Assembly: GCA_041398605.1 (NCBI GenBank) | Contig: JAWKUK010000016.1 | Location: 124,001 to 188,000 of the forward strand | Length of the DNA stretch: 64,000 nt | Reading direction: 5' to 3' | Source of the DNA: JAWKUK01 sp041398605 | GTDB taxonomy: Bacteria > Planctomycetota > UBA1135 > GCA-002686595 | Shown here: positions 1-8,211 of the stretch, piece by piece | Layout: the number at the start of each line of letters is the position of its first letter | How positions within the stretch are numbered: position 1 is the first letter of the stretch | Program-made: the position numbers and the translations under genes | Notes under the pieces: model-generated | The model's input: the letters and a program-made list of their open reading frames with translations, nothing else | Databases searched by the model: none | What the model was told of the DNA's origin: nothing

Positions 1-419
1 AAGAGACGCTCGTCCTCGCGTGGTCGCGGCGCGAAACCTGTGTGGATCCAGCTCGATTCGATGCGTGGATCTACGGCATCGCGCGACGACGCATCCTGAA
101 GCACCTGGAGCGAATGCAGGCGGACCGCAGACGGCTCATCCCGTTCCCGGCCCTCTCTCCGGACGCGCATCCGGAGGTCACTCCTGAGCCCGCGGACACG
201 GCCTTCGGACGACAGGTCCGGGAGAACGTGGCGGGCTGCGGTACCTCCGTCGTCGCCATCGCGATCGCGCACGCTGTCGACGGTCAGAGCTTTCGCGCGA
301 TCGCCGAGCGGCTCCATCAGAAGGAGACGACGGTGAAGAACCGCTACTACCGGCAACTGCCCGAGCTCCGTCGACGTCTCGCTGGCTGCTGGAAAGCGTT
401 GACCGGCCTCGACGGGTGA
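1..419 (+). CDS. ECF-type RNA polymerase sigma factor, 5' end outside window
   Basis: The frame is open from the window edge (codons start at base 3) to TGA 417-419, so the start lies upstream. The visible ~138 residues fit the second half of an ECF sigma factor. The end of region 2 reads ETLVLAWSRRE and FDAWIYGIARRR, the part that contacts the -10 element. A region 4 helix-turn-helix follows (SFRAIAERLHQKETTVKNRY) and would bind the -35 element. A GTG at 42 could act as a start but would cut region 2, so I do not accept it. The next sigma gene follows within about 130 bp on the same strand, so this may be the first gene of a signalling cluster. The regulon is unknown. Confidence 0.7.
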   Translation, partial: ETLVLAWSRRETCVDPARFDAWIYGIARRRILKHLERMQADRRRLIPFPALSPDAHPEVTPEPADTAFGRQVRENVAGCGTSVVAIAIAHAVDGQSFRAIAERLHQKETTVKNRYYRQLPELRRRLAGCWKALTGLDG

Positions 420-553
420 TGCGGCGCGATCGCAAACCGCTGTCCCGTCTGCACTTACGACAGCCGGCCCACGAAACGGGCAGAATCTTGGCGCAGCGGC
501 CCGAGGCGGGCGCCCCTACCTCCTCGAGGGCGGACGCTCCTCCCCCCGCCCCG

Positions 554-1186
554 ATGACCGCGCACCAAGACGAAGCCTTGTTTCCGGACGTACTGGCCCG
601 TGCGAAGGCCGGTGATCCGGCTGCAGTCGAAGCGCTCGTCGAGCGCTTCTACCCCCGAGTCAATCGCCTCGTCCACTCGAGCCTCTCCACCGATGTCCGG
701 CACGGCCGCCCCTGGCTCGCCTCTCGCTTCAGCACGGGTGATGTGGTGCAAGAGGTCTTCCGGAGCGTCCTGCGGGACCTGAGCACGTTCCAGGGGGAGA
801 GCGAGCGCGCCTTCGCCGGATACATGACGATGATCGTGCGCAATCGCCTCGTCGACGCGATCCGCCACCATGAGGCGCAGGGTCGCGACGCACGACGTCG
901 TGCGCCCGAATTCGAGGTGGCGGAGACGGAGAGCGACATCGAGCCGGCAGCACAGCAGGTCGATGCACGCGACGAGCTGCAGCGCATCCACGAGCTGCTG
1001 GACGAGTTCCCTGTGCGCGAGCGGCTACTGCTACGCGCCAGGATCGAGGGAACGGCGAGCTTCGCGGACCTCGCGGAGCAACTCGGGTACTCGTCGACCA
1101 CGACGGCCCGCCGAGTGTTCTTCGAGACGCGGGCGCGGCTGGCGGTGCGACTCGGCTACGAAGCGCCGCCGGAGGGCACGGCGTGA
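554..1186 (+). CDS. ECF-type sigma factor paired with the downstream kinase
   Basis: A 210-residue sigma-70 family protein. Region 2 covers about residues 10-100 (FYPRVNRLVHSSL, FSTGDVVQEVFRSVL, FAGYMTMIVRNRLVDAIRHH). Region 4 covers about 135-200 (LDEFPVRERLLLRARIEG, SFADLAEQLGYSSTTTARRV). I chose ATG 554 because the in-frame extension back to GTG 416 is Pro/Arg-rich and resembles no sigma domain. No clear Shine-Dalgarno sequence is visible. The TGA overlaps the GTG of the kinase gene by four bases, so the two are very likely co-translated. This coupling is the common planctomycete sigma/kinase arrangement, and the kinase may control the sigma factor's activity (inference). Confidence 0.85.
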   Translation: MTAHQDEALFPDVLARAKAGDPAAVEALVERFYPRVNRLVHSSLSTDVRHGRPWLASRFSTGDVVQEVFRSVLRDLSTFQGESERAFAGYMTMIVRNRLVDAIRHHEAQGRDARRRAPEFEVAETESDIEPAAQQVDARDELQRIHELLDEFPVRERLLLRARIEGTASFADLAEQLGYSSTTTARRVFFETRARLAVRLGYEAPPEGTA

Positions 1187-3705
1187 GGCACCCCCGAGAG
1201 GACACCATCGCCGCGCTCGTCGCCGAGTGCCTGGTGATGCGCGAGCACGGCGTCGAACACATCCCGTTCGAACGCATCTGCCACGAGCACCTCGAGCTCG
1301 TCGACGATGTCCGACGGAGCGTCGAGATTGCGGAGTCGATGGCCGCCTACAATCCCGCCGACCTCGTCGGCGGGGAGTCGCGACGCAAGACGCTCCTCGA
1401 CGGCCGGTATGAGCTCGGGGATCAGCTCGGGCTCGGGGCGATGGGCGTCGTCTACTCCGCCCACGACCTCGACCTCGATCGCTCCGTCGCGGTCAAGGTC
1501 ATCAACGTCGGGTTCACCGACGCGAACAGCGCCAGCCTGCGCTTCGAACGCGAGGCCACCGCCCTCGCGGCCATCGCGCACGACTCGGTCGTCCGGATCT
1601 ATGACCGCGGAGTGACCGAAGAAGGCCAGCCGTTCCTCGTGATGGAGCGCATCCAGGGCGTGCCTTGCTCTGTACTCCTCGATGCCGCGGCAGCTCGCCG
1701 CGACGACGAAACGGCGTGGATCCACCAGGAGTTTGGCCTCCAGGGCATCACCGAAACGAGCTGGGTCCGGCAGTCGCTGCGCTGGATCGAGGAGATCGCG
1801 CGCGGCATCGAAGCCGCCCACGCCGCCGGGGTGACACACCGCGACATCAAGCCGTCGAACATCCTGATTCGACACGACGGTCGCGCGGTCCTCGTCGATT
1901 TCGGTATCGCGGACCTCGCCGATCGGACGACGCTCACTGGCCCGGGGGAGACCGTTGGCACGCCGACTTACATGGCGCCGGAGGTGCTCACTGGGAAAGT
2001 CGACGAGCCAGCGCGCCAAGACCTCTACGGGCTCGCTGCGACGCTCTATCACTTGCTCACCCTGCGGGCCCCCTACCGCGGTGCTGCGCACGAAGTGCTC
2101 GCCGCGCTGTCGGTGCGCGAGCCCGAACGAGCCATCAGGGTGCGCCCTGGTCTGCCGCGCGACATCCAAGCCGTGCTCGACCACGGCCTCGCCCGCGCTC
2201 CGCAGAAGCGTTATGCCGCGGCTGGCGACATGGCACGCGACCTGCGAGCCATTCTGGAGTTCCGACCCGTGAGCGTGCGCCCGACGTCGACCATCACGCG
2301 GATCGGTCGGCGGATCAGCCGCTCGCGAGCGGCCCTCGGCGCGCTCGCAGCCGCGGCGCTCATCGCGACCGTTGCCATGGGCAGCGCATGGCGCACGCGC
2401 TCGCTCGAGGCCGCGCAGCAGCGCTTCACGGAGGCATGGCGTCATGTCCCGGCCAACCTCGGCGTCGCCGACCCTCACAACCGTCGCATCGAATCCGAGC
2501 CGCTGCGAGGGACGGTGAGCGGTGCCCTCGACCGCCTCGTCACCTCTGGATGGGGCCGCGCCTTCGCCCTCGCCTACCGCGGGATCTACCGCCTCGACCA
2601 AGGAGATGCACGGGGAGCCCAGCTCGACCTCGAAGCGGCGCGACGTGCCGAGGACGAGGCGTTCTTCGGTGGGTTCGATGCGCTCCTCGAAGCGGGAGAG
2701 CCCGTCGATCTGAGCGCCCTTCCTCCGCCGCGTTCGTCGAGCGCCAAGCTCTTCGGCGCGTTCTATGCGGTGCGCACCCGGCAGATCGACCTCGTCGACG
2801 GCTTCCTCGAGGGCCTCGATCGCACCCTCGCTCGACCAGGCGAGGAGTACCGCATTCTGACTCGCCTCGCCCCCCTCGGCGCGCTCGAGACCCGGGGAGA
2901 GTTCGACGAGCTCTTCGTCAGGGCGCAGGAGCAGCTGGACGCTATTGCGGCGCTGGAAGAGGGCGGTGCATCCGTGACCGCCAACTCCGCCTACCTGCGA
3001 GGACTCGCCCAACTCCGCCAAGACCGCCATGCCGCGTCCATCGTGTCGCTGCAGGAGTCCGCGCTCCTCGGCCCCGGGACCCATATGGCGCTACAGAACA
3101 TCGGGACGGCCGGGGAGCGCGGCGGCTTCTACCGCGCGGCCTCCGAGGCGCTGAAATCCGCGCTCGAGATCGCGCCCGCGCATGTGCCGATGAGGGAGCA
3201 GCTCGCGCGGGTCGAGGCGAACCTGGGCCGCGCCGACGAAGCCCGCGCGATCGTGGCGCAGATCGTGTACCCCGCCGACGCAACGGGCGAGCGGAAGCGG
3301 GCAGCGCTCACGGCGCAGGTCGAGATCGACCTCGCCCTGGGCGCTTTCCTGAGCGACGCCGCCGCTTCCAAGGATGCCGCGCAACGCGTGGTCGATGCGT
3401 GCCTGCGGCTGCCCGAGGATTCACGGCTGCGTGCGCGCCTCCAGCCACCCGCTCGAGCCCTGCTCGACGCATCGCGCGACGACCTCGCCGTCGCCCTGTG
3501 CGCGTACTTGGAGGAGCACCCGCTGCACATCGCCTACATCAGCGCTCTGCTCGCGGCCCTGGACGGGGAGATTGCGCCGGCGCAGTCCGAGCCGCTGCTC
3601 GGCTGGCTCGCAGCTCTGCAGCGTCGACTCTCGCGCTCCTCTCGCCTCGGACCGGAGGACGGGCGAGACGCACTGACACTCGACGCTGCCCTGATGCGGC
3701 GTTGA
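1183..3705 (+). CDS. membrane-anchored Ser/Thr protein kinase with TPR-like C-terminus
   Basis: An 840-residue Hanks-type kinase. The glycine loop is LGLGAMGVVY (83-91), the ATP-binding Lys is K105, the catalytic loop is HRDIKPSN (D221), the Mg-binding motif is DFG (239-241) and the substrate-lobe motif is MAPEVL. All key residues are present, so it should be active. An insert of about 30 residues (from RRDDETAWIHQEFG) lies between the hinge and the catalytic loop. One hydrophobic helix at about 382-402 anchors the protein. The ~430 residues after it are helical and Ala/Leu/Arg-rich, with degenerate TPR-like repeats, and would lie outside the cytoplasmic membrane. GTG 1183 overlaps the sigma stop, which fixes the start by translational coupling. 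Substrates are unknown; the partner sigma factor is the obvious candidate. Confidence 0.9.
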   Translation: MRHPREDTIAALVAECLVMREHGVEHIPFERICHEHLELVDDVRRSVEIAESMAAYNPADLVGGESRRKTLLDGRYELGDQLGLGAMGVVYSAHDLDLDRSVAVKVINVGFTDANSASLRFEREATALAAIAHDSVVRIYDRGVTEEGQPFLVMERIQGVPCSVLLDAAAARRDDETAWIHQEFGLQGITETSWVRQSLRWIEEIARGIEAAHAAGVTHRDIKPSNILIRHDGRAVLVDFGIADLADRTTLTGPGETVGTPTYMAPEVLTGKVDEPARQDLYGLAATLYHLLTLRAPYRGAAHEVLAALSVREPERAIRVRPGLPRDIQAVLDHGLARAPQKRYAAAGDMARDLRAILEFRPVSVRPTSTITRIGRRISRSRAALGALAAAALIATVAMGSAWRTRSLEAAQQRFTEAWRHVPANLGVADPHNRRIESEPLRGTVSGALDRLVTSGWGRAFALAYRGIYRLDQGDARGAQLDLEAARRAEDEAFFGGFDALLEAGEPVDLSALPPPRSSSAKLFGAFYAVRTRQIDLVDGFLEGLDRTLARPGEEYRILTRLAPLGALETRGEFDELFVRAQEQLDAIAALEEGGASVTANSAYLRGLAQLRQDRHAASIVSLQESALLGPGTHMALQNIGTAGERGGFYRAASEALKSALEIAPAHVPMREQLARVEANLGRADEARAIVAQIVYPADATGERKRAALTAQVEIDLALGAFLSDAAASKDAAQRVVDACLRLPEDSRLRARLQPPARALLDASRDDLAVALCAYLEEHPLHIAYISALLAALDGEIAPAQSEPLLGWLAALQRRLSRSSRLGPEDGRDALTLDAALMRR

Positions 3706-3792
3706 GGAGTGACGACCCCGCTCGCCGGCGCCGTGGTGCGACACACGCCGGTCGCTCGGGATCACACCGATGACCCACCTCGTTAGAACACC

Positions 3793-5274
3793 ATGTATCA
3801 GAATCAAAACCTTCCCGCACTCTCCCGTACCGCTGCGCATGCCGCGCTGGCTGGCCTCGTCCTCGTCTCACCGGTGTTCTCGCAGTCCGGCGCCCGCGGC
3901 ATGGCGTCGGGTTGGCCGGCGGGCATGCTCGTCGACGGAGGGAGCCTCCCCGGCCTCCGCCTCAAGGCTCCCCAGGACCAAGACAGCGCGCCTCCCGCCT
4001 GGACCGCGCAGCCCGGCTCCACGGGCGTACCGTCCTACGACATCACACAGCTCGGCGCGCTTGCCGCCGGCGAAGCGCTGCAGATCGACGCGCTGTCGAC
4101 CGGCAACGCATTCCTCCCCCTCCTCGAGGACGGCGATCCGCAGATGAACGGCACGAGCTGGCTCGCGGTCGCAGTGAGCATCTCCAACTCGAGCGCGGGA
4201 TCGCCCGGGAGCTTCTATCCTTCTGGCAATCCGGGGGCCGAGCTCGCGGCCTACTACTTCGGTCAGAGCAGCGGCATTCCGGCCGACTTCGAGGGGCAGG
4301 CCGTGCTCGAGGCGACACGCGACCACCTGGGGCTCACTGCCCACCCGGGACACGACGTCACCGGCCTCGACTACGGGATCGGTGTGAACACGCTGACGTT
4401 CCGTACGGGCACAGCGGCCGACAGGTTGTTCCGCCACAAGAACTTCGTGTTCTTCTCCGTCACGAAGAGCTGGGCAGACGCACACAGTACCTTGAATTCC
4501 TTCGCCCAGACCGGGACGGGCACCGTCGCGCCGCACGCCGCGGACATCTACGTCGTTGAATGGGGAACGAGCGGTTGGGGTCCGATCTACCAGTATGCTC
4601 CGTACACCCTCCTGGGCTTCGGAGCCAACGGCGACCTCGACGCCCTCGACGTCGACCGGACCTCGCACGCCGTCGTGTACTCGGGCACACCGGCGTCCAA
4701 CCTCACGAGTCAGCTCATGGCGGGCCGACTCGCGCAGAGCGGCGTCCCCGGCGAGTGGTGGCGTCACACCGCATGGGAAGCGGCTCCCATGCCCTTCAAC
4801 GACGAGACCGTTCGTGTGACGACCAAGCTGGGGATCGGCGATCCGCAGTCCGGAGAGGAAGGGAACGTCGACGCGGTGTGCACGTTCGACCCCGAGAACA
4901 TCGTCGTGTGCAGCGACGTCGGGATCGTGCGGCGTCGAGGGAACGGTGGCGCCGGCGCGCGGATGGGGATCAGCCTTTCGATCGCCGACGAGCCGGGCTT
5001 GGATCGCACGCTCCAGGTGCACGTCACCGGCTGGGGACAGGCCTCCGCACCGACCGCATCGACGCTCTATCTCTTCGCGCGCCCGACCCCCCAGGGCGCC
5101 AATCAACCACCCTTCGAGCCGCTGTACCGAGTGTTCAGGTCGCCAGCGCAGGACGCCGTGTCGATCGACTGGGCACTGCCGGCCTACACGGGCGTTCCGT
5201 ACGAGTACCGGGCGTTGCTCTACGACGCGAACGGCGTCGCAGCGCGGAGCTACGTGATCGAGATCCTGCAGTAG
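3793..5274 (+). CDS. secreted protein of unknown function
   Basis: A 493-residue protein that I do not recognise. Residues 1-31 form a signal peptide: a short polar start, then the hydrophobic stretch AALAGLVLVSPVFS and likely cleavage after it. The mature part is rich in Gly, Ser, Thr and Asp with few Lys, and patterns such as YYFGQSSGIPADFEG and ENIVVCSDVGIVRRRG suggest beta structure. There are no membrane helices after the signal. The C-terminus (LYRVFRSPAQDAVSIDWALP onward) resembles a small Ig-like sandwich ending at YVIEILQ. It starts 87 bp after the kinase stop and may be its co-transcribed cell-surface partner (inference). Confidence 0.75.
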   Translation: MYQNQNLPALSRTAAHAALAGLVLVSPVFSQSGARGMASGWPAGMLVDGGSLPGLRLKAPQDQDSAPPAWTAQPGSTGVPSYDITQLGALAAGEALQIDALSTGNAFLPLLEDGDPQMNGTSWLAVAVSISNSSAGSPGSFYPSGNPGAELAAYYFGQSSGIPADFEGQAVLEATRDHLGLTAHPGHDVTGLDYGIGVNTLTFRTGTAADRLFRHKNFVFFSVTKSWADAHSTLNSFAQTGTGTVAPHAADIYVVEWGTSGWGPIYQYAPYTLLGFGANGDLDALDVDRTSHAVVYSGTPASNLTSQLMAGRLAQSGVPGEWWRHTAWEAAPMPFNDETVRVTTKLGIGDPQSGEEGNVDAVCTFDPENIVVCSDVGIVRRRGNGGAGARMGISLSIADEPGLDRTLQVHVTGWGQASAPTASTLYLFARPTPQGANQPPFEPLYRVFRSPAQDAVSIDWALPAYTGVPYEYRALLYDANGVAARSYVIEILQ

Positions 5275-5355
5275 CGCGACGGCGAGCGCGGTGCGCGCGC
5301 CGCGCGGGGAGGGGACCTCGCGGGTAAGCCCCGTAGGGCGTTCCCTTCCCCCCGG

Positions 5356-5371
5356 GGTCCATGTTTGGACC
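5356..5371. terminator. short inverted repeat between two genes, possible terminator
   Basis: GGTCCA and TGGACC form a 6-bp stem around a 4-nt loop, about 85 bp after the secreted-protein stop and upstream of the sigma-fusion gene. There is no T-run, so this is only a weak terminator candidate. It could also be an operator for the downstream gene. Confidence 0.2.
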
Positions 5372-5440
5372 TCCCGTCACGACGAGTCCCGGACGTGCCT
5401 CGGACACGGACACGTCGGTCACCTCGCGGGTCGGATGGGC

Positions 5441-5446
5441 TACGAT
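5441..5446 (+). promoter_or_regulatory. putative -10 element of a leaderless promoter
   Basis: TACGAT fits TAnnnT and sits 6 nt before GTG 5453, the distance expected if transcription starts at the start codon. The same arrangement precedes the sigma genes at 30429 and 51282 (minus strand). No convincing -35 hexamer is visible. Confidence 0.4.
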
Positions 5447-5452
5447 CATCGG

Positions 5453-7906
5453 GTGATCGAGCGCGACCCAGCCGAACTCGAAGAGCTCGTCTCCGCCGCT
5501 CGGCGCGCCTCGAGGGGCGTCCAGCGCGGTCGACGGAGCTTCGACGACGACGTCGCCCAGGAGATGCTGCTGATCGCGCTGCGCGACGCCCACGTCGCAC
5601 GGAGTTGGTCCGTGGGCGAGCTGCGGACGATGGCCTACCGAGTGGCCTCCAGCATGCGGCGACGCGAGGCCGCGCGACGCGATCGCGAGACGATCTATGC
5701 CCGTGCCGCGGCGCCGCTCGTGTTGCAGGCCGACGGGGACGACACGGGCCCTTCCTTGCGCGAGCAGGTCGCTCGCCTCGAGCCCAAGAGCCGCTCGCTC
5801 ATCGAGCGGCGGTACTTCGGAGGGCTTTCCCTCTCCGAGATCGCTGCCCTCGACGGCGTGCCGCTGCCTGGGGTACGGACGCGCCACCGCCGAGCCATCG
5901 CGCGTCTGCGCGACTTGGTCCTCGAGTCCCGCGCCCGCGACCACGAGCTCACAGAGCCCCGCCGTAGCTGGTCCTTCGTCGCCGTCGTGTGGAGCACGCT
6001 CCGGGACCTCGCTCGATTGCGTGACCCTCGGCTGGCGTCGGTGCTGATCACCGTTGTCGCAACGGCCTCCGCCGTCCTGCTGAACGGCACGGCGAGACCG
6101 CTGAACGAGTCCGACGCGCTCCTCGCGAGCGCGTCGCGGTCGAGCGTGCTTCGAGAGGCCCCGCCCGACGAGATGGCGGCGCCGTCGGCCCGCACACCGA
6201 CGACTGTGGTACTGGAGCGATCCTCGAGCCCGCTGACGGAGCGGGCCGTCGAGGTCGTGGTCCGGAACGCAGACGGTCAGCCGCTCGCCGGCGTGCCCGT
6301 CCTGCGCCTCGAGGATCCGGCTCGCGAAGAGCGCACGCTCATCGGTCACACCGACCGCCACGGCGTCCTCGCCCTGCGCACGCCAGGTGGTTGGTACTAC
6401 GCCGAGGACGCGACCCGCGGCACCTCGATGGTCAATCGGCTGGGCCCGGACGACACCCTGGACCTGCGCCTGGCGGCGCGCAGCCTCGTCGTGACCGGCC
6501 GCCTGCTCGGCGTCGACGGTCAGCCGGTCGCTGCGGCGACGGTCGAGCTCATTCGACCGGACACGCCGCGCCTGACCGTCGATGCGCGTGGCGAGTGGCG
6601 TCGACAGCCACCCGATCCACGCACGGTCACCGACGCCGACGGTCACTTCTCGATCCAGGTGAGCGCCCTGCGGGCGGGTGGCCGCCTGCTCATCCAGAGC
6701 CAGGGCCAACGCCTCGGCGCGACGATCCCGCCCGACGGTGCGCTCGGCCCAGTGCAGCTCTCCGAGCTCGACTCGCTGGACACGTGCGGGCCGACGCTCA
6801 CGCTCCGTGACCCGGACGGGACCACCCTCGGCGCTCGGACCGTCTGGATCGAGCGCCCGCCGTTCGATGTCGAGGATCCGGCCGCCGCGGCGCGGGGGTG
6901 GAGCGCGCGGCACACGACGCTCGGGGCCGACGCGTCAGGGCGCGTGATGCTCCCCCCTGGACTCGAACCGTCGACGCTCCTGCGCGTCGGCGACGGCACG
7001 CACGGCACGCTCCGGGTCGCCTACACGAGCGACCTCGCGACGGTCCTCGAGCACGACGGGATCGTCACCGTGGAGGCGCGCCACGCCGTGGCGGACACGG
7101 CGCGTGTCCGGGGCAAGCTGCCGGCCGGGGCCGAGGCGTACCTCGTCGCCGATGCGCTCGCGCTCCCGCTCGAATTGCAGGCCGATTCGTTTGGCCACTT
7201 CGACGTACCGGGGCTCCCCGCCGGGGCCATCACCCTCACCGGGCGGACTCGGACCGGAGCGCCCCTCGCACCGCTCCAACTCCGCCTCGCCGAGGGTGAC
7301 TCGGTCGGCCCGCTGGTCCTTGCTCGACACGAGCCAGTGGAGCTGCTCGTCGAGGCACACATCCCCGACGGTGGCGCTGGGTACGTGCTGCGCCTGACCG
7401 ATCCCGAGGGACGGATCGTGCGCCATACCTGCGCGGATTCCGACCTCGGTGCGCAGGAGTACTTCGACCCGCGTGGCTTCGGTCGGCTCCTCGTTCGGAT
7501 CCCTGGTACCTACCTCGTGACGGTCGAGAATCGTGTCGCCGTGGCACGGGCGACCGTGGAGGTCGACGGCAACGAGCCGACGCTCCGTGTCCGCCTGTCG
7601 CCCGAGCCGCACGAATGGGCCGCGTTCGAGCTCGAGGCGACGCCAGATGTCGACCCGGCTCGGATCGAGCTCCGGGACGCAGGCGGAGCGCTCCTCTGGT
7701 CGAGGCTGCTGCGTTCGGCGAACGCCCTGCGCCACGTGCGGGTGCCGCTCCGTGCCGTACAGACGCCGGTCGAACCTCCGCGCGCACCCTGGACCCTGAC
7801 GATGGTCGACGGCGCGGGAGGGCGCTGGGAGCAACCCTTCGACCCCGCGACGGCACCGACCGACGGAACAGCGGCGCAGCTCTCGCTCACTCGCAGTGGT
7901 TCGTAG
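5453..7906 (+). CDS. sigma-70-like factor fused through a TM helix to carboxypeptidase-regulatory-like domains
   Basis: About 817 residues in three blocks. Residues ~1-165 are sigma-like: region 2 (DDDVAQEMLLIALRDAHVAR, LRTMAYRVASSMRR) and region 4 (LEPKSRSLIERRYFGGLSLS, then EIAALDGVPLPGVRTRHRRA). A single hydrophobic helix lies near 193-215 (LASVLITVVATASAVLL). The remaining ~600 residues hold repeated beta-sandwich units of the carboxypeptidase-regulatory kind (VVRNADGQPLAGVPVLRL; LLGVDGQPVAAATVELI) and would lie outside the cytoplasmic membrane. The expected role is a membrane-tethered sigma factor that senses an extracytoplasmic signal. Start: ATG 5435 is in frame, but GTG 5453 sits at the leaderless distance from TACGAT, so I prefer it. 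The gene at 41929 has the same plan. Confidence 0.8.
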   Translation: MIERDPAELEELVSAARRASRGVQRGRRSFDDDVAQEMLLIALRDAHVARSWSVGELRTMAYRVASSMRRREAARRDRETIYARAAAPLVLQADGDDTGPSLREQVARLEPKSRSLIERRYFGGLSLSEIAALDGVPLPGVRTRHRRAIARLRDLVLESRARDHELTEPRRSWSFVAVVWSTLRDLARLRDPRLASVLITVVATASAVLLNGTARPLNESDALLASASRSSVLREAPPDEMAAPSARTPTTVVLERSSSPLTERAVEVVVRNADGQPLAGVPVLRLEDPAREERTLIGHTDRHGVLALRTPGGWYYAEDATRGTSMVNRLGPDDTLDLRLAARSLVVTGRLLGVDGQPVAAATVELIRPDTPRLTVDARGEWRRQPPDPRTVTDADGHFSIQVSALRAGGRLLIQSQGQRLGATIPPDGALGPVQLSELDSLDTCGPTLTLRDPDGTTLGARTVWIERPPFDVEDPAAAARGWSARHTTLGADASGRVMLPPGLEPSTLLRVGDGTHGTLRVAYTSDLATVLEHDGIVTVEARHAVADTARVRGKLPAGAEAYLVADALALPLELQADSFGHFDVPGLPAGAITLTGRTRTGAPLAPLQLRLAEGDSVGPLVLARHEPVELLVEAHIPDGGAGYVLRLTDPEGRIVRHTCADSDLGAQEYFDPRGFGRLLVRIPGTYLVTVENRVAVARATVEVDGNEPTLRVRLSPEPHEWAAFELEATPDVDPARIELRDAGGALLWSRLLRSANALRHVRVPLRAVQTPVEPPRAPWTLTMVDGAGGRWEQPFDPATAPTDGTAAQLSLTRSGS

Positions 7907-7985
7907 AGCGGGGCTCGCGAGTCGGGAACCGAGCACCGGCCAATCGCGTTCCGCCGGTAAGACCTCGATGCCCTCGACGTGCTTT

Positions 7986-8004
7986 CGCCGAAGGCGATTC
8001 GGCG
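7986..8004. terminator. hairpin downstream of the sigma-fusion gene
   Basis: CGCCGAA and TTCGGCG form a perfect 7-bp stem with a 5-nt loop, 80 bp after the stop at 7906. There is no T tract, so it may terminate or only slow transcription. The rest of the ~260-bp gap shows nothing else recognisable until the promoter-like site at 8156. Confidence 0.35.
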
Positions 8005-8155
8005 GCGCGCACGTCTGTGCCGGACGGTACGAGGAGTCCGCGCTGCGCTCGTGACCGCTGCCTTCAGGCGAAACCTCTCGACGTCGCCGGCGTCTGCGCG
8101 CGTGTACGACTGCCTGGGCGAAGCGCTGCAGGCCGCAGGCGGCGCCCATGGGCGG

Positions 8156-8161
8156 TAGACT
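8156..8161 (+). promoter_or_regulatory. putative -10 element upstream of the helicase gene
   Basis: TAGACT (TAnnnT) lies 8 nt before ATG 8170 of a 13-codon reading frame and 46 nt before the helicase start. The identical hexamer precedes the sigma gene at 19587. I looked for a LexA-box-like palindrome nearby, which the S24 domain of the gene would make interesting, and saw none. Confidence 0.35.
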
Positions 8162-8169
8162 TCGCGGCG

Positions 8170-8211
8170 ATGAACGCGCCGAGTCCCTCCGCTGCTCCCG
8201 TCGCGGCATGA
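8170..8211 (+). CDS. possible 13-residue leader peptide
   Basis: ATG 8170 opens a frame of 13 codons (MNAPSPSAAPVAA). Its TGA (8209-8211) overlaps ATG 8208 of the helicase gene in the ATGA pattern. It begins 8 nt after a TAGACT hexamer, so it could be the first codon of a leaderless mRNA that hands ribosomes to the large gene by coupling. Nothing else supports it; a frame this short can arise by chance. Confidence 0.25.
   Translation: MNAPSPSAAPVAA

Noticed and set aside
1156..3084. Long open minus-strand frame opposite the kinase gene
   Set aside because: High GC keeps antisense frames open; the protein has no family pattern, while the plus strand has all kinase motifs. Similar antisense frames opposite 5453-7906, 16943-19393 and 30728-33214 were dropped for the same reason.
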